NCBI GenBank assembly: GCA_029247205.1
Contig: JAQWLT010000019.1
Coordinates: forward strand, 1 to 45,195
Direction: 5' to 3'
Length of the DNA stretch: 45,195 nucleotides
DNA from: Phycisphaerales bacterium
GTDB taxonomy: Bacteria; Planctomycetota; Phycisphaerae; Phycisphaerales; SM1A02
The notes under the pieces were generated by a model. It did not search any database. It was given only the letters and a program-made list of their open reading frames with translations, and was not told the origin of the DNA. The position numbers and the translations under genes are program-made. This document shows, in pieces, positions 7,577-15,967 of this stretch (the stretch's first letter is position 1; every line of letters begins with the position of its first letter).

Positions 7577-10500
7577 TTGGCTCACATTCTTCACGCCATG
7601 TTCTCGGCCGGTCGCATCCATCTATGGGCCGAGTCCGTTGATCGTTGGCGACATGTCAGTGGTGGAGGCCAACCTCGCGCGATCAGTAAGCCGACTGGAG
7701 AGTCGTTTCCGTGGCATCCATATGGCAGTCGGCGTTCTGAGTTTTCGCCTGACCTTGGTGAAGTCGTCGCACTGAGTCGTGAAGATGAGTGTGTACTGCG
7801 TTTGCCACGCGATCTGCTGGGCCCGTTTCCAAGTGATCGATTGGCGTCATCGGTTGGCGGCGTTGACAGAAGTGGTGAACCGTGGCTTGCACGCTTTCGT
7901 GTCGCAACTCACAGTTTCGATCCGGTTGCAGGAATGCGCATTCTGCTTGCCGTGCATTCTGGCGACACTGTTTTTGATCAAGAGCCCGGCCACGATTTGT
8001 TGTACTGGGCTGATGTTGCGAGGCTTGTTGCAGATCGTTGTGAGGCGCAGCGATTTGTACCGTCATTGCGGCGCAATGGCGATGGTCGACTTCGGGCGAT
8101 CTGGCGGCCCTGGCTGCAAGATGAAGAAGCCGCTGACAGGATTCGGTCGCTCTTGATCGCAATGCCACCTGTTGCCAGAGGTGTTGATGATGATCTTGGT
8201 GAGGCTGCTTGGCCGAGGCTGGAAGCGGCGATGGAAGCGATGACCGACGACCTGATTCGAACGATGCTTCGGCGAGATGACTTTATAGATGCCATCGACG
8301 ATCACGATCCTACGGATCCTCACGTGCAGTGGCTCGGCGGGCTTCTAGGTGGTACTCGTGCGCTTGCTATTGAAGGCGATGACTCCGTCAAGTTGATTCG
8401 TGCAGCCCGAGCATGGATTGCTCGGCTTGATGAATTCGCCGCGGGCCATGCACTTCGACTTCGGCTCGATGTGCGTCCACCGGCTGATGGTGAAGATGCA
8501 TGGCAACTCGATCTGGGCCTCGCTGCTAGCGGCGATTCCGATCTCACAGTGACAGCGGATGATGTGTGGCAGGCAACACCCGAGGCCTTGCAACTGGCTG
8601 GCGATAGCGACCCGCAAGATGTACTGCTGGCAGAACTCGGCCGCGCAGCGCAGCTCTTCCCTGTGCTCGAACCACTCCTCAATCAAGCCACTCCATCAGG
8701 CATGTCACTCGAGACCCGTGAGGCGTGGTCGCTTCTTGGCGAGTACCGGCCATTGCTCGAGGAATCAGGTTGCATCGTGTCCGTTCCATCATGGTGGGGC
8801 GGTCGAGCCAATACGCTCGGTGTGCGCATGGTTATCGACAGCGACGAGTTCAACGATCTTGACGGACCGTTACGGGGCATGGCCGAGACCATTCGATATC
8901 GATGGCAAGTGGCAGTTGGCGATCAGCCGCTCTCGCTTGAGGCCTTGCGGCGCCTTCGTGATCAGCAGACACCGCTTGTGCAGGTTGATGGCCGATGGAT
9001 TGAAGTCGATCAGCCGCAGGTCAGCAAGGCAATTGCATTGCTTGAAAAACAAGACTCGGTTGAGTCGTCATTGCTTGAGGCAATGCAGATATCAGCGATG
9101 GGCAGTGAAGATGAGACCGGGCTGAAAATCTTGGGGGTTGACGCGGTTGGCTGGGTGGCTTCGCTCATTGAGGGGCCGACTGAAGGGGGCATGGAAGACC
9201 TCAACCAACCAGAGCGATTCGAGGGCACATTGCGTCCTTATCAACGATCGGGGCTCAATTGGCTTGGATTCTTGGACAGATTTGGTCTTGGTGGATGCCT
9301 TGCTGATGACATGGGCTTGGGTAAGACGGTGCAACTCATAGCGCTTCTTCAGCATGAGCGATCAATCCCGGGCGAAGTAGGACCAACCTTGCTTGTCGTA
9401 CCCACATCTGTGGTTGGGAACTGGGAGCGTGAGCTTGCCCGTTTCGCGCCAGAGTTGAATGCATATGTTCAACATGGGCCTGATCGGCCGCTTGGCGAAG
9501 CATTCGCGAAAGTTATTCAGGGTGTTGACGTCACTATTACGACTTATGCACTGGTAGCCCGCGACTCAGAAACACTGGCAAAGGTTCAGTGGCACCGGGT
9601 TGTGCTTGATGAAGCGCAGTACATCAAGAATCCTCCGACAAAGCAGGCTCGCGCGATTTGTGCTCTGAAAGCAAAGCGTCGTATCGCACTGACGGGTACG
9701 CCTGTCGAGAACCGTCTGAGTGAGTTGTGGTCGATCATGGAGTTCTGCAACCCTGGATTCCTCGGAACACCGCCAGATTTCCGCCGCCGATTCTCTCGTC
9801 CAATCGAACGGCATCGTGACTCTGATGCCGCCACAGCACTACGCGGTCTTGTGCAGCCATTTGTGCTGCGACGGCTCAAGACGGATCGCAATGTCATTGA
9901 CGATTTGCCGGATTGTGTAGAGACTCGCGAGTTTGCAACACTTACGCCAGAGCAGGCTACGCTCTACCGCGCTGTGGTGGACTCTATGATTGGTCGAGTC
10001 GATCGAACGGACGGTATCCAGCGTCGCGGTCTTATCTTGGCGATGCTCTCGAAACTGAAGCAGATCTGCGATCACCCTGAACTCGCTGAATCCGGTGAGG
10101 AAGTTATTGTCAGGGCTGGCGAAGGCGAAGCAGTGAAGCGATTATCAGAACGATCAGGCAAGTCGCGGCGGCTCATGACCTTGCTTGATGAAGTGCTGGC
10201 AACAGGCGAACGCGCACTTGTCTTTACGCAATATCGTCGAATGGGTAAATTGCTGTCGGCGATGATTGAACACGACCTTGGATGTCGCTCGTTGTTTCTT
10301 CATGGTGGAACGCCAATGAAGCGGCGACAGGCCATGATCGATGAATTCCAATCACCAGAAGGTGATGCAACTGTATTTGTACTGTCGCTTAAGGCTGGTG
10401 GGCTTGGGCTTAACCTGACTGCTGCCAATCATGTGTTTCACTATGACCGTTGGTGGAACCCCGCGGTCGAACGGCAGGCAACAGATCGTGCATTTCGAAT

Positions 10501-10702
10501 TGGACAGACTCGAACCGTGCATGTGCATAAATTTGTGTGCATGGGCACCCTTGAAGAGCGGATTGACCGCATGATTGAGGAAAAGACGGAGTTGGCGGAG
10601 CAAATCATTGGAACGGGCGATGATTGGTTGACCAAGCTTGATGTGGGGCAGTTGCGTGACATGTTGTTGCTTCGCAGCAATGCTTTGGAGGTGGAAGCAT
10701 GA
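7577..10702 (+). CDS. SNF2-family (SWI2/SNF2) DNA helicase/translocase
   Basis: This 1041-residue ATP-driven DNA translocase is of the bacterial HepA/SNF2 type. The long N-terminal half (about 1-540) matches the 'SNF2 helicase-associated' style, with 'LHAMFSAGRIHLWAE' at the start. The motor follows: 'RPYQRSGLNWL' near 553, Walker A 'DDMGLGKT' with K583, motif II D678-E-A-Q, and 'LTGTPVENRLSELWS'. The C-terminal lobe has 'VFTQYRRMG', 'FLHGGTPMKRR', 'LSLKAGGLGLNLTAA', 'WWNPAVE' and 'RAFRIGQ' near 970. The start is TTG at 7577 with AAAGGG before it; the next in-frame ATG is at 7598. Its stop overlaps the next gene's start (ATGA), so the two are probably made together. In other bacteria this helicase is paired with a SWIM zinc-finger protein. 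The cellular role is unknown; DNA repair or chromatin-like remodelling is plausible. Confidence 0.93.
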   Translation: MAHILHAMFSAGRIHLWAESVDRWRHVSGGGQPRAISKPTGESFPWHPYGSRRSEFSPDLGEVVALSREDECVLRLPRDLLGPFPSDRLASSVGGVDRSGEPWLARFRVATHSFDPVAGMRILLAVHSGDTVFDQEPGHDLLYWADVARLVADRCEAQRFVPSLRRNGDGRLRAIWRPWLQDEEAADRIRSLLIAMPPVARGVDDDLGEAAWPRLEAAMEAMTDDLIRTMLRRDDFIDAIDDHDPTDPHVQWLGGLLGGTRALAIEGDDSVKLIRAARAWIARLDEFAAGHALRLRLDVRPPADGEDAWQLDLGLAASGDSDLTVTADDVWQATPEALQLAGDSDPQDVLLAELGRAAQLFPVLEPLLNQATPSGMSLETREAWSLLGEYRPLLEESGCIVSVPSWWGGRANTLGVRMVIDSDEFNDLDGPLRGMAETIRYRWQVAVGDQPLSLEALRRLRDQQTPLVQVDGRWIEVDQPQVSKAIALLEKQDSVESSLLEAMQISAMGSEDETGLKILGVDAVGWVASLIEGPTEGGMEDLNQPERFEGTLRPYQRSGLNWLGFLDRFGLGGCLADDMGLGKTVQLIALLQHERSIPGEVGPTLLVVPTSVVGNWERELARFAPELNAYVQHGPDRPLGEAFAKVIQGVDVTITTYALVARDSETLAKVQWHRVVLDEAQYIKNPPTKQARAICALKAKRRIALTGTPVENRLSELWSIMEFCNPGFLGTPPDFRRRFSRPIERHRDSDAATALRGLVQPFVLRRLKTDRNVIDDLPDCVETREFATLTPEQATLYRAVVDSMIGRVDRTDGIQRRGLILAMLSKLKQICDHPELAESGEEVIVRAGEGEAVKRLSERSGKSRRLMTLLDEVLATGERALVFTQYRRMGKLLSAMIEHDLGCRSLFLHGGTPMKRRQAMIDEFQSPEGDATVFVLSLKAGGLGLNLTAANHVFHYDRWWNPAVERQATDRAFRIGQTRTVHVHKFVCMGTLEERIDRMIEEKTELAEQIIGTGDDWLTKLDVGQLRDMLLLRSNALEVEA

Positions 10703-11571
10703 GTCCCGAAGATGTTACGAGTCGCGCTCCACGCCCATCACGCCGCCGCGGCGGTCGTCTGCGTCTGAAGATTGACGAGCAAGTGCTCATGGACAGCCCA
10801 ATCGCCGGCCCTTGGCTGCGGATGATTGAAACACTCATAGATACTCGCGCGATGCAAGAGGGTTTGCTTGCTGCGAGAGAAGGTTCGGTTCGTTCGCTCG
10901 TGGTTGAGCCAGGCAGTATTACTGGCCCGGTGCAAGCCGATGCTGAGTCTTCGCAAGATGTCGCAATCTCGATTACCCAGATTGACGAGCCCGGGTGGCA
11001 GCGACTTATCGAGGCCATGGCGTGTGAGGCAGTATGGGCCGCGAAGTTGCTTGAGGGTGTTGTGCCAGATGGGCTCGAAGACATGTTTCGCGGATGTGGC
11101 ACGTCATTGGTACCAACTGGCGAACAGGTGCAGGCAACAGTGCAAATTCCTGGACGTCGTACCGGTTGGCGCGTTGCCGCACTGGCATGGATCGCAGCCG
11201 AACGAATGCACCGTGATCCACTAGTGATCTTGATGATTCGCGGGTTGCCCTGCGAAGTGTTAGTTGAGCGTATTGGCAATCACCGCGCGCTTCGCGCCAC
11301 GGGCGAGAGTGTCGCGCATCCACCGATCCTGCTCGATCCAGTATTGGCCGCTGGCCCACCGCTCGTGGAATGTCTGGATACTTGGTGGAGGCCTCACGGC
11401 CATGTGCCAAGTGTGGAACGCGAACCTCATGTGCGGCATGCGTTGCTTCGTCGGCTCGGGGCATCAACCCTGGACGGGCGATTTCCGTTGAGCGGTCTGC
11501 TCGCAACAATTTATGATGATGCTGCTGCAGAGGCTGCGAATATCCTCGATTCGCCGCTGCAAGGCGATTAG
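10699..11571 (+). CDS. SWIM-protein homologue partnered with the SNF2 helicase, zinc ligands apparently lost
   Basis: This 290-residue protein has its ATG overlapping the helicase stop (ATGA). The N-terminus is basic. The part from about 70 to 190 follows the layout of SWIM zinc-finger proteins encoded beside SNF2 helicases: 'GSITGPVQA', 'W..LIEAMACEA..AAKLLEG..P', 'GTSLVP', then 'VAALAWIAAE...RDPL' and 'IRGL'. In those proteins a C-x-C...C-x-H zinc site sits just before 'VAA'. Here the equivalent positions read T147, Q149, G156 and R158 by my alignment, so all four ligands are missing. The C-terminal ~90 residues are unassigned. It probably still forms a complex with the helicase. The homology is recalled, not searched. 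Confidence 0.7.
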   Translation: MSPEDVTSRAPRPSRRRGGRLRLKIDEQVLMDSPIAGPWLRMIETLIDTRAMQEGLLAAREGSVRSLVVEPGSITGPVQADAESSQDVAISITQIDEPGWQRLIEAMACEAVWAAKLLEGVVPDGLEDMFRGCGTSLVPTGEQVQATVQIPGRRTGWRVAALAWIAAERMHRDPLVILMIRGLPCEVLVERIGNHRALRATGESVAHPPILLDPVLAAGPPLVECLDTWWRPHGHVPSVEREPHVRHALLRRLGASTLDGRFPLSGLLATIYDDAAAEAANILDSPLQGD

Positions 11572-11681
11572 GCAGCGGTGCTCGAACGACCTTGCATCAT
11601 CTCTCATACTCGATTGAAGCCATGGCTCAATCAGGCCGACGAGGCCTGTAGTGGGTCGTGAGAGGCTCCAAGGAGAGTGAT

Positions 11682-11837
11682 ATGCAGCGAATGAGTAAAC
11701 CCCGCGTAGATGCTGTCTCGCAGGCCCGCAAGGCACTGCGAGGTATGGAGTTGGCGATCCGAAGGGCGAAATATAACCGCGCCCCCAAGCGAGTAGATTT
11801 GGGCACTGCCCGTCTCAGGTCATCACCTGGCCACTGA
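11682..11837 (+). CDS. Small basic protein with a strong ribosome binding site
   Basis: A 51-codon frame from the ATG at 11682 to the TGA at 11835. AAGGAG stands about seven bases upstream, one of the best ribosome sites in the window. The product is strongly basic: 12 Arg/Lys in 51 residues. It has a predicted helical middle ('ARKALRGMELAIRRAKYNR') and no Cys, signal or membrane helix. I recognise no family. A nucleic-acid-binding role fits the charge but is only a guess. It lies 110 bases after the SNF2/SWIM-like operon and may be its third member. Confidence 0.5.
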   Translation: MQRMSKPRVDAVSQARKALRGMELAIRRAKYNRAPKRVDLGTARLRSSPGH

Positions 11838-12045
11838 TCCCACCAAGTACTGGACACCCGACTGTGCAGCAATTCTGCTGGCAAGGTAGACGTTGATCCA
11901 GAGGGCCGAGGATCATATTGGTGGGTGGCCAATACAAGACCGCATCGAGCGTTCGACAAGCGATAGCGCGAAGCACTCGGCCATCTCAAGCCAGAAGCCT
12001 CCTGAGGCCAACTTCAATTTGAAGTTGGCGGTCTTGCAGATGCCG
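11838..12045. other. Intergenic region between the small basic ORF and rplS
   Basis: No gene is supported here. Open frames on both strands are unlike proteins and overlap rplS or the small ORF. The region holds the 3' end of the rpsP-trmD-rplS transcript, including the inverted repeat at 12007-12029. Confidence 0.4.
12007..12029 (-). terminator. Perfect inverted repeat downstream of rplS
   Basis: Eleven bases on each side of a single central base form a perfect palindrome (GCCAACTTCAA and its complement), 17 bases after the rplS stop. No T-run follows on the minus strand, so it is either a non-canonical terminator or a 3'-end stabilising hairpin. Confidence 0.5.
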
Positions 12046-12414
12046 CTAGACGTGTTTGAGGCCGCGACGTTGGTCTCGTAGGCGACGGCTCTTGCCAACC
12101 CGCTCACGCAGGTAGTACAACTTGGCTCGTCTCGCATCACCGCGACGAACGACTTCGACCTTTGCCAGGCGCGGGGAATGCAGCGGAAAGATTCGCTCAA
12201 CACCCTCGTTCGCCACGATGCGGCGAACAGTAATGGTGGTGTTGACGCCGCGGCCCTTCATGGCGATCAATACGCCTTGATAGACCTGCACGCGTTCTTT
12301 GTCGCCTTCAATAATGCGGACGTGCACGTCGAGCGTGTCGCCCACACTGAATTCGGGGAAGTCGCTCTTCAGCTGTTCTTCGGTCACACTTTCGATGAGA
12401 TGTTGCTTGTTCAT
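12046..12414 (-). CDS. rplS: 50S ribosomal protein L19
   Basis: L19 sits at the 30S-50S interface. The 122-residue protein has the family pattern: 'FSVGDTLDVHVRI.EGDKERVQVYQGV' in the first half, 'GVERIFPLHSPRLAKVEVVRRG' in the second, and 'RRAKLYYLRERVGKSRRLR' near the end. It is the last gene of an rpsP-trmD-rplS operon, 82 bases after trmD. The ribosome site is weak. Confidence 0.97.
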   Translation of the reverse strand: MNKQHLIESVTEEQLKSDFPEFSVGDTLDVHVRIIEGDKERVQVYQGVLIAMKGRGVNTTITVRRIVANEGVERIFPLHSPRLAKVEVVRRGDARRAKLYYLRERVGKSRRLRDQRRGLKHV

Positions 12415-12496
12415 GATGGTTCTCGTTGTGGGCCTTGATGAGCCCGCTGCGACTTGGGTCGTTCTGCCCAGGGGTCACGTCTTAGGGGTGTCTCGT

Positions 12497-13213
12497 TCAA
12501 TCGTCCGTCTGTGTCGGACGCTCACGCAGGTCAGGTCTTCGCTCGATCGTTCTGGCTAACCGCTGTTCGTTTCGCCACTTTACGATGGCTCCATGGTCGC
12601 CTGAGAGCAGCACCTCTGGGACTTCTTGGTCTTCCCAGACGCGAGGGCGGGTGAAGTGCGGTGTATCAAGCAAGGGTCGACCGGTCTGGTCACTGAGGCT
12701 GAAGGAGTCCTCTTGTGCGGAGTCCTTGTGTCCTAGTACGCCGGGAAGAAGCCGGGTGATGGCGTCGATGAGTACAAGTGCCGGGAGTTCGCCTCCACTG
12801 AGCACATAGTCGCCGATGCTGAGTTCCAGCGGGGCGAGGGTCTTGATGACCCGCTCGTCAATGCCTTCATAATGCCCGGCGATCAGAAGAATTCGTTCTT
12901 CATTCGCCAGCGTTTCGACCGTGGTCTGCGTGGTTCTCCTTCCTTGCGGTGTGAGCAGAATGCGCTGCGCACGCCTTGAATCTAATTCTTCTACTGCCAA
13001 CACTGCATCGTGCAGTGGTTGGCACATCAGCACCATTCCAGGCCCGCCGCCAAAGGGCCGATCATCGACTTTGTTGTGCTTGTCAGTGCTCCAGTCACGA
13101 ATGTCGTGAACGTGGGTCTCAACAAGTCCCGCCTCATGAGCCCGTCCGAGGATGCTCGTTTGGAGCGGTCCTGGGAACATGGCCGGGAACAACGTCAGGA
13201 TGTCGATCCGCAT
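12497..13213 (-). CDS. trmD: tRNA (guanine-37-N1)-methyltransferase
   Basis: TrmD methylates G37 of tRNAs, which prevents frameshifting. The 238-residue protein starts at the ATG at 13213 ('MRIDILTLFPAMF'); the in-frame extension upstream overlaps rpsP and is rejected. The SPOUT trefoil-knot motifs are clear: 'DDRPFGGGPGM', 'LLTPQGR', 'IAGHYEGIDERV' and 'SIGDYVLSGGELPALVLID'. It ends 'PEVLLSGDHGAI..WR'. It lies 19 bases after rpsP. The usual rimM between rpsP and trmD is absent. Confidence 0.97.
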   Translation of the reverse strand: MRIDILTLFPAMFPGPLQTSILGRAHEAGLVETHVHDIRDWSTDKHNKVDDRPFGGGPGMVLMCQPLHDAVLAVEELDSRRAQRILLTPQGRRTTQTTVETLANEERILLIAGHYEGIDERVIKTLAPLELSIGDYVLSGGELPALVLIDAITRLLPGVLGHKDSAQEDSFSLSDQTGRPLLDTPHFTRPRVWEDQEVPEVLLSGDHGAIVKWRNEQRLARTIERRPDLRERPTQTDD

Positions 13214-13232
13214 GGCGATTCGCCCGATACAC

Positions 13233-13502
13233 TCAGGCGTCGACCTTCTTGCCCGGCGTCGGGTCAACGTCAATTCGCTTGAGCAATGTCCGCACGGTGT
13301 CGCTTGGCTGTGCGCCAACGCTCAGCCAATACTTGATGCGATCAGCCTTGAGGCACAATTGCTTGTCATCAGCAACCAACGGATCGAACCAACCAAGCTC
13401 CTCGATGACTCGGCCATCGCGGGGTGCTCGTTTGTCCATCGCATTGAGTCGGTAAAAGGGACGATGCCTGCGTCCCAGACGCTTCAGTCGAAGTACGACC
13501 AT
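13233..13502 (-). CDS. rpsP: 30S ribosomal protein S16
   Basis: S16 is an assembly protein of the small subunit. The 89-residue product has the typical 'VVLRLKRLGRRHRPFYRLNAMD' start and 'IEELGWFDP' in the middle. The ATG at 13502 is chosen because AGGAGG lies six bases before it, the strongest Shine-Dalgarno of this operon. A longer frame from 13520 is rejected. It is the first gene of rpsP-trmD-rplS. Confidence 0.97.
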   Translation of the reverse strand: MVVLRLKRLGRRHRPFYRLNAMDKRAPRDGRVIEELGWFDPLVADDKQLCLKADRIKYWLSVGAQPSDTVRTLLKRIDVDPTPGKKVDA

Positions 13503-13852
13503 ATGGCTCCTCCTGTGCATTGTCTGCTGCTCGGGTCGCTGCCGATCTCATGATCGGTTTGAAACGCCCGGCACGACCGGGGATCGACCAGAGCCAGTGG
13601 TCGAGCGTGGGGACGTGCTTCGCTGCAGAGACGAATCGCTAATGCTAGCAGAATGAAGGCTCTGCTGCGAGCAGTGGCTGCTTCAAGAGCGGCCCCGTAG
13701 GGCTTCAAGCGTCTCTGAAGGCCCGTTTCAATGGTTTCGCCTGTGCCCATGCGGGTGTAGGGGTGCGATCATTCCCGTGGAGATCACTCCAAGGGCAAGC
13801 GACACTTCGACTGCGTGCGCAGTAGCTCAAAGATTTGATGACAGAGACATGG
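13503..13852. other. Long intergenic region upstream of rpsP with several hairpins
   Basis: No supported gene in 350 bases. The region should carry the rpsP operon promoter and leader and the 3' end of the protease gene. Visible structure: a 7-bp stem (13584-13590 with 13598-13604, 7-base loop), an 8-bp stem with one bulged G (13700-13707 with 13716-13724), and 13810-13823 (5-bp stem) just after the protease stop. A structured ribosomal-protein leader is possible. A minus-strand open frame (13484-13750) does not look like a protein. Confidence 0.35.
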
Positions 13853-14524
13853 TCAAAAGAGCGACGCGATCGAGGCTGTGTACTTCACTGCCGCCATTCC
13901 GAGGACCATCACGACCGAGTCAAAGATATTGGTTGTGAGAATCAGGAAGAACAACACCATGCCAGCCATCCCAGCATTGGGGTGTTGGTACCAACCACGA
14001 ATCGTCGCAGAGAATGCCGACAGGATGCGTGATCCATCAAGCGGAGGAACAGGTAGTAGGTTCAATGCGAAGAGCACGAGGTTGAGAAAGCCGCCAAGTT
14101 CCAAGAAGTTGCGAACATGTTCCTTCCATGCGGGCTCTCCGTGTTGAAACATGTTTGGGTCAAGCCCTATCCACACGCCAAGCGATGTCAGTGTCACGAA
14201 GGCAATCAAGAGATTCATCACCGGTCCAGCGATCGAGACGATCGCATCGCCCCAACGCCGATGCCGAAAGTTCCATGGCCGAACGGGCATCAGCCCCCAC
14301 GCAAATCCAATCAGCGCAAACACAATGAGAGAGAAACCGCCCATATGAACCAGCGGGTTGCCGGTCATATGCCCGGTCTCAATTGGCGTGTGGTCACCTT
14401 CCCAGATAGCGGCCCAGCCATGTGCCAGTTCATGCAGTGTGATGGAGAGCAGGATCCAGAAGATCCAACTCAATAAGTATGGCAGTCCTTGGGACTCGAA
14501 TACGTTGTGCACCCACCAACTCAT
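13853..14524 (-). CDS. Site-2 protease family (M50) membrane metalloprotease
   Basis: Intramembrane zinc proteases of this family cut membrane-bound regulators or signal peptides. The 223-residue protein is nearly all membrane helix. H31-E-L-A-H35 supplies two zinc ligands and the catalytic Glu. The third ligand is D163 in 'NLLPVPPLDGSRIL'. 'AGPVMNLLIAF' near 99-109 matches the N-P-x-x-N region of short S2P proteins. There is no PDZ domain, so it belongs to the short subgroup. It starts 13 bases after hpnH, which suggests one transcript. Its substrate is unknown; an anti-sigma factor encoded nearby (16597-17517) is a candidate only by proximity. Confidence 0.88.
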   Translation of the reverse strand: MSWWVHNVFESQGLPYLLSWIFWILLSITLHELAHGWAAIWEGDHTPIETGHMTGNPLVHMGGFSLIVFALIGFAWGLMPVRPWNFRHRRWGDAIVSIAGPVMNLLIAFVTLTSLGVWIGLDPNMFQHGEPAWKEHVRNFLELGGFLNLVLFALNLLPVPPLDGSRILSAFSATIRGWYQHPNAGMAGMVLFFLILTTNIFDSVVMVLGMAAVKYTASIASLF

Positions 14525-14537
14525 ATGGCGAGATCCG

Positions 14538-15707
14538 CTACGAGATCGAAGTCGGCGTTCGCGCCGCTCGATCGCGTTTGGCCTTCTTTAAGGCGTCGAC
14601 ATCCATTCCGAGCTGTACGAGATGCACTTCCGGTCCGTGTGGCTTGGATTTTTCGGCCTCAAGTGCCGCTGCAGCCGACACGCTCGGGTACTTGCTGAAG
14701 ACCATCGCTTTGACCGTGCCCCACATGCCTCGAACACTTGCAAACGTGTGGTCGACTGCTGTGGCCTCATATCCGCTGTGCACCATGCAATTGGCACAAC
14801 TTGGGTTGCCTGATTCGTAGCCATATTCCGCCCACTTCGTAGCGGTCATGAGTTCTTCAAACGAGTCCACATAGCCTTCCCCCAACAAGTAGCAGGGTTT
14901 CTGCCACCCGAATAAGCAATACGTGGGATTGCCCCACGGGGTGCAGTCATATGTTCGCTTGCCCATGAGGAACTCAAGGAAGAGCGGCGACTGGTTGAAC
15001 TTCCATCGCTTCTTCCGATTCGAGAGCAGCATGTCGAAGAGTACATTGGTGTTCTTGCGGCCAAGGAAGTTTGACTGATCCGCAGCGGCCTCGTATGCGT
15101 AGCCAGGGCTGATCATCATGCCTTCGACACCAACATCCATCATCTCATCGAAGAACACACGGATAGCGTTTGGATCAGCGCCGTCGAACAGTGTGGTATT
15201 GGTCGTGACGCGATAGCCCATGTCGATCGCGGTTTGGATGCCTTCCATGGCTTTCTTGTAGGTGCCGTCGCGGCAGACTGCAAAGTCATGGTCGTCCTTG
15301 GGGCCGTCCATATGCACCGAGAAGGTGAGATACTTGCTGGGCTTAAACCACCCAGCATCAAGTTTCTCTTTCAGCAGCAACGCGTTGGTGCAGAGATAGA
15401 TGTACTTCCGTCGCTTGACGAGTTCCTGTACGAGTTCGCGGATATGCGGGTACAGGAGGGGCTCGCCGCCTGGAATCGACACCATCGGGGCGCCGCATTC
15501 ATCGACGGCCGTCAGCGCATCTTCAAGTGGCATGTCCTTGCGAAGGATGTGAGCGGGGTACTGAATTTTGCCACAGCCGGCACAAGCAAGATTGCACCGA
15601 TAGAGTGGTTCGAGCATCAGAACAAGCGGATATCGCCGTCTTCCACGAAGCCGCTGGCCCAAGACATAACTTGCCACGGTCCACATTTGACTGATCGGTA
15701 CACCCAT
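14538..15707 (-). CDS. hpnH: Adenosylhopane synthase, radical SAM protein HpnH
   Basis: HpnH adds a 5'-deoxyadenosyl group to diploptene, the first step in making extended (C35) hopanoids. The 389-residue protein starts at the ATG at 15707 ('MGVPISQMW'), matching the family's usual start. A TTG-initiated extension to 15791 is rejected. The radical SAM cysteines C38, C42 and C45 lie in 'CNLACAGCGK', and 'SIPGGEPLLYP' follows. A C-terminal group of Cys ('NPSCANCMVHSGYEA') is also typical. No squalene-hopene cyclase lies in the window, so the hopanoid genes are scattered. A site-2 protease follows in the same direction. Confidence 0.95.
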   Translation of the reverse strand: MGVPISQMWTVASYVLGQRLRGRRRYPLVLMLEPLYRCNLACAGCGKIQYPAHILRKDMPLEDALTAVDECGAPMVSIPGGEPLLYPHIRELVQELVKRRKYIYLCTNALLLKEKLDAGWFKPSKYLTFSVHMDGPKDDHDFAVCRDGTYKKAMEGIQTAIDMGYRVTTNTTLFDGADPNAIRVFFDEMMDVGVEGMMISPGYAYEAAADQSNFLGRKNTNVLFDMLLSNRKKRWKFNQSPLFLEFLMGKRTYDCTPWGNPTYCLFGWQKPCYLLGEGYVDSFEELMTATKWAEYGYESGNPSCANCMVHSGYEATAVDHTFASVRGMWGTVKAMVFSKYPSVSAAAALEAEKSKPHGPEVHLVQLGMDVDALKKAKRDRAARTPTSIS

Positions 15708-15967
15708 GGCGGGGGATGGTATCAGTGGCCGCAGCCTTCCGATGCCCACTTCTGTGGTCTTTGCGATCTCTTCCGCCAGTTCCAGGTTCAATTTCTGCTT
15801 GATTGGCTGAACCCGAGCCCTGCTGATGGGGTATCGATCTCATGATTGCACTTGACTTGCAAGCCATGGTGTCCGTATGCCCACTCCGGGGTGCTCCCGG
15901 TATAATTGGGAACGCATTGCTCGAAGAGGTTCGGGCTTTGTTCCCTTTTCGGTCGCGTTCTGTGGCC

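Noticed and set aside
10605-11279. 224-codon minus-strand frame
   Set aside because: Antisense to the SNF2 helicase end and its partner; rich in Ser/Arg/Pro/Cys as expected of a shadow frame.
13484-13750. 88-codon minus-strand frame upstream of rpsP
   Set aside because: It covers the rpsP ribosome site and start, has no ribosome site of its own, and looks like leader sequence.
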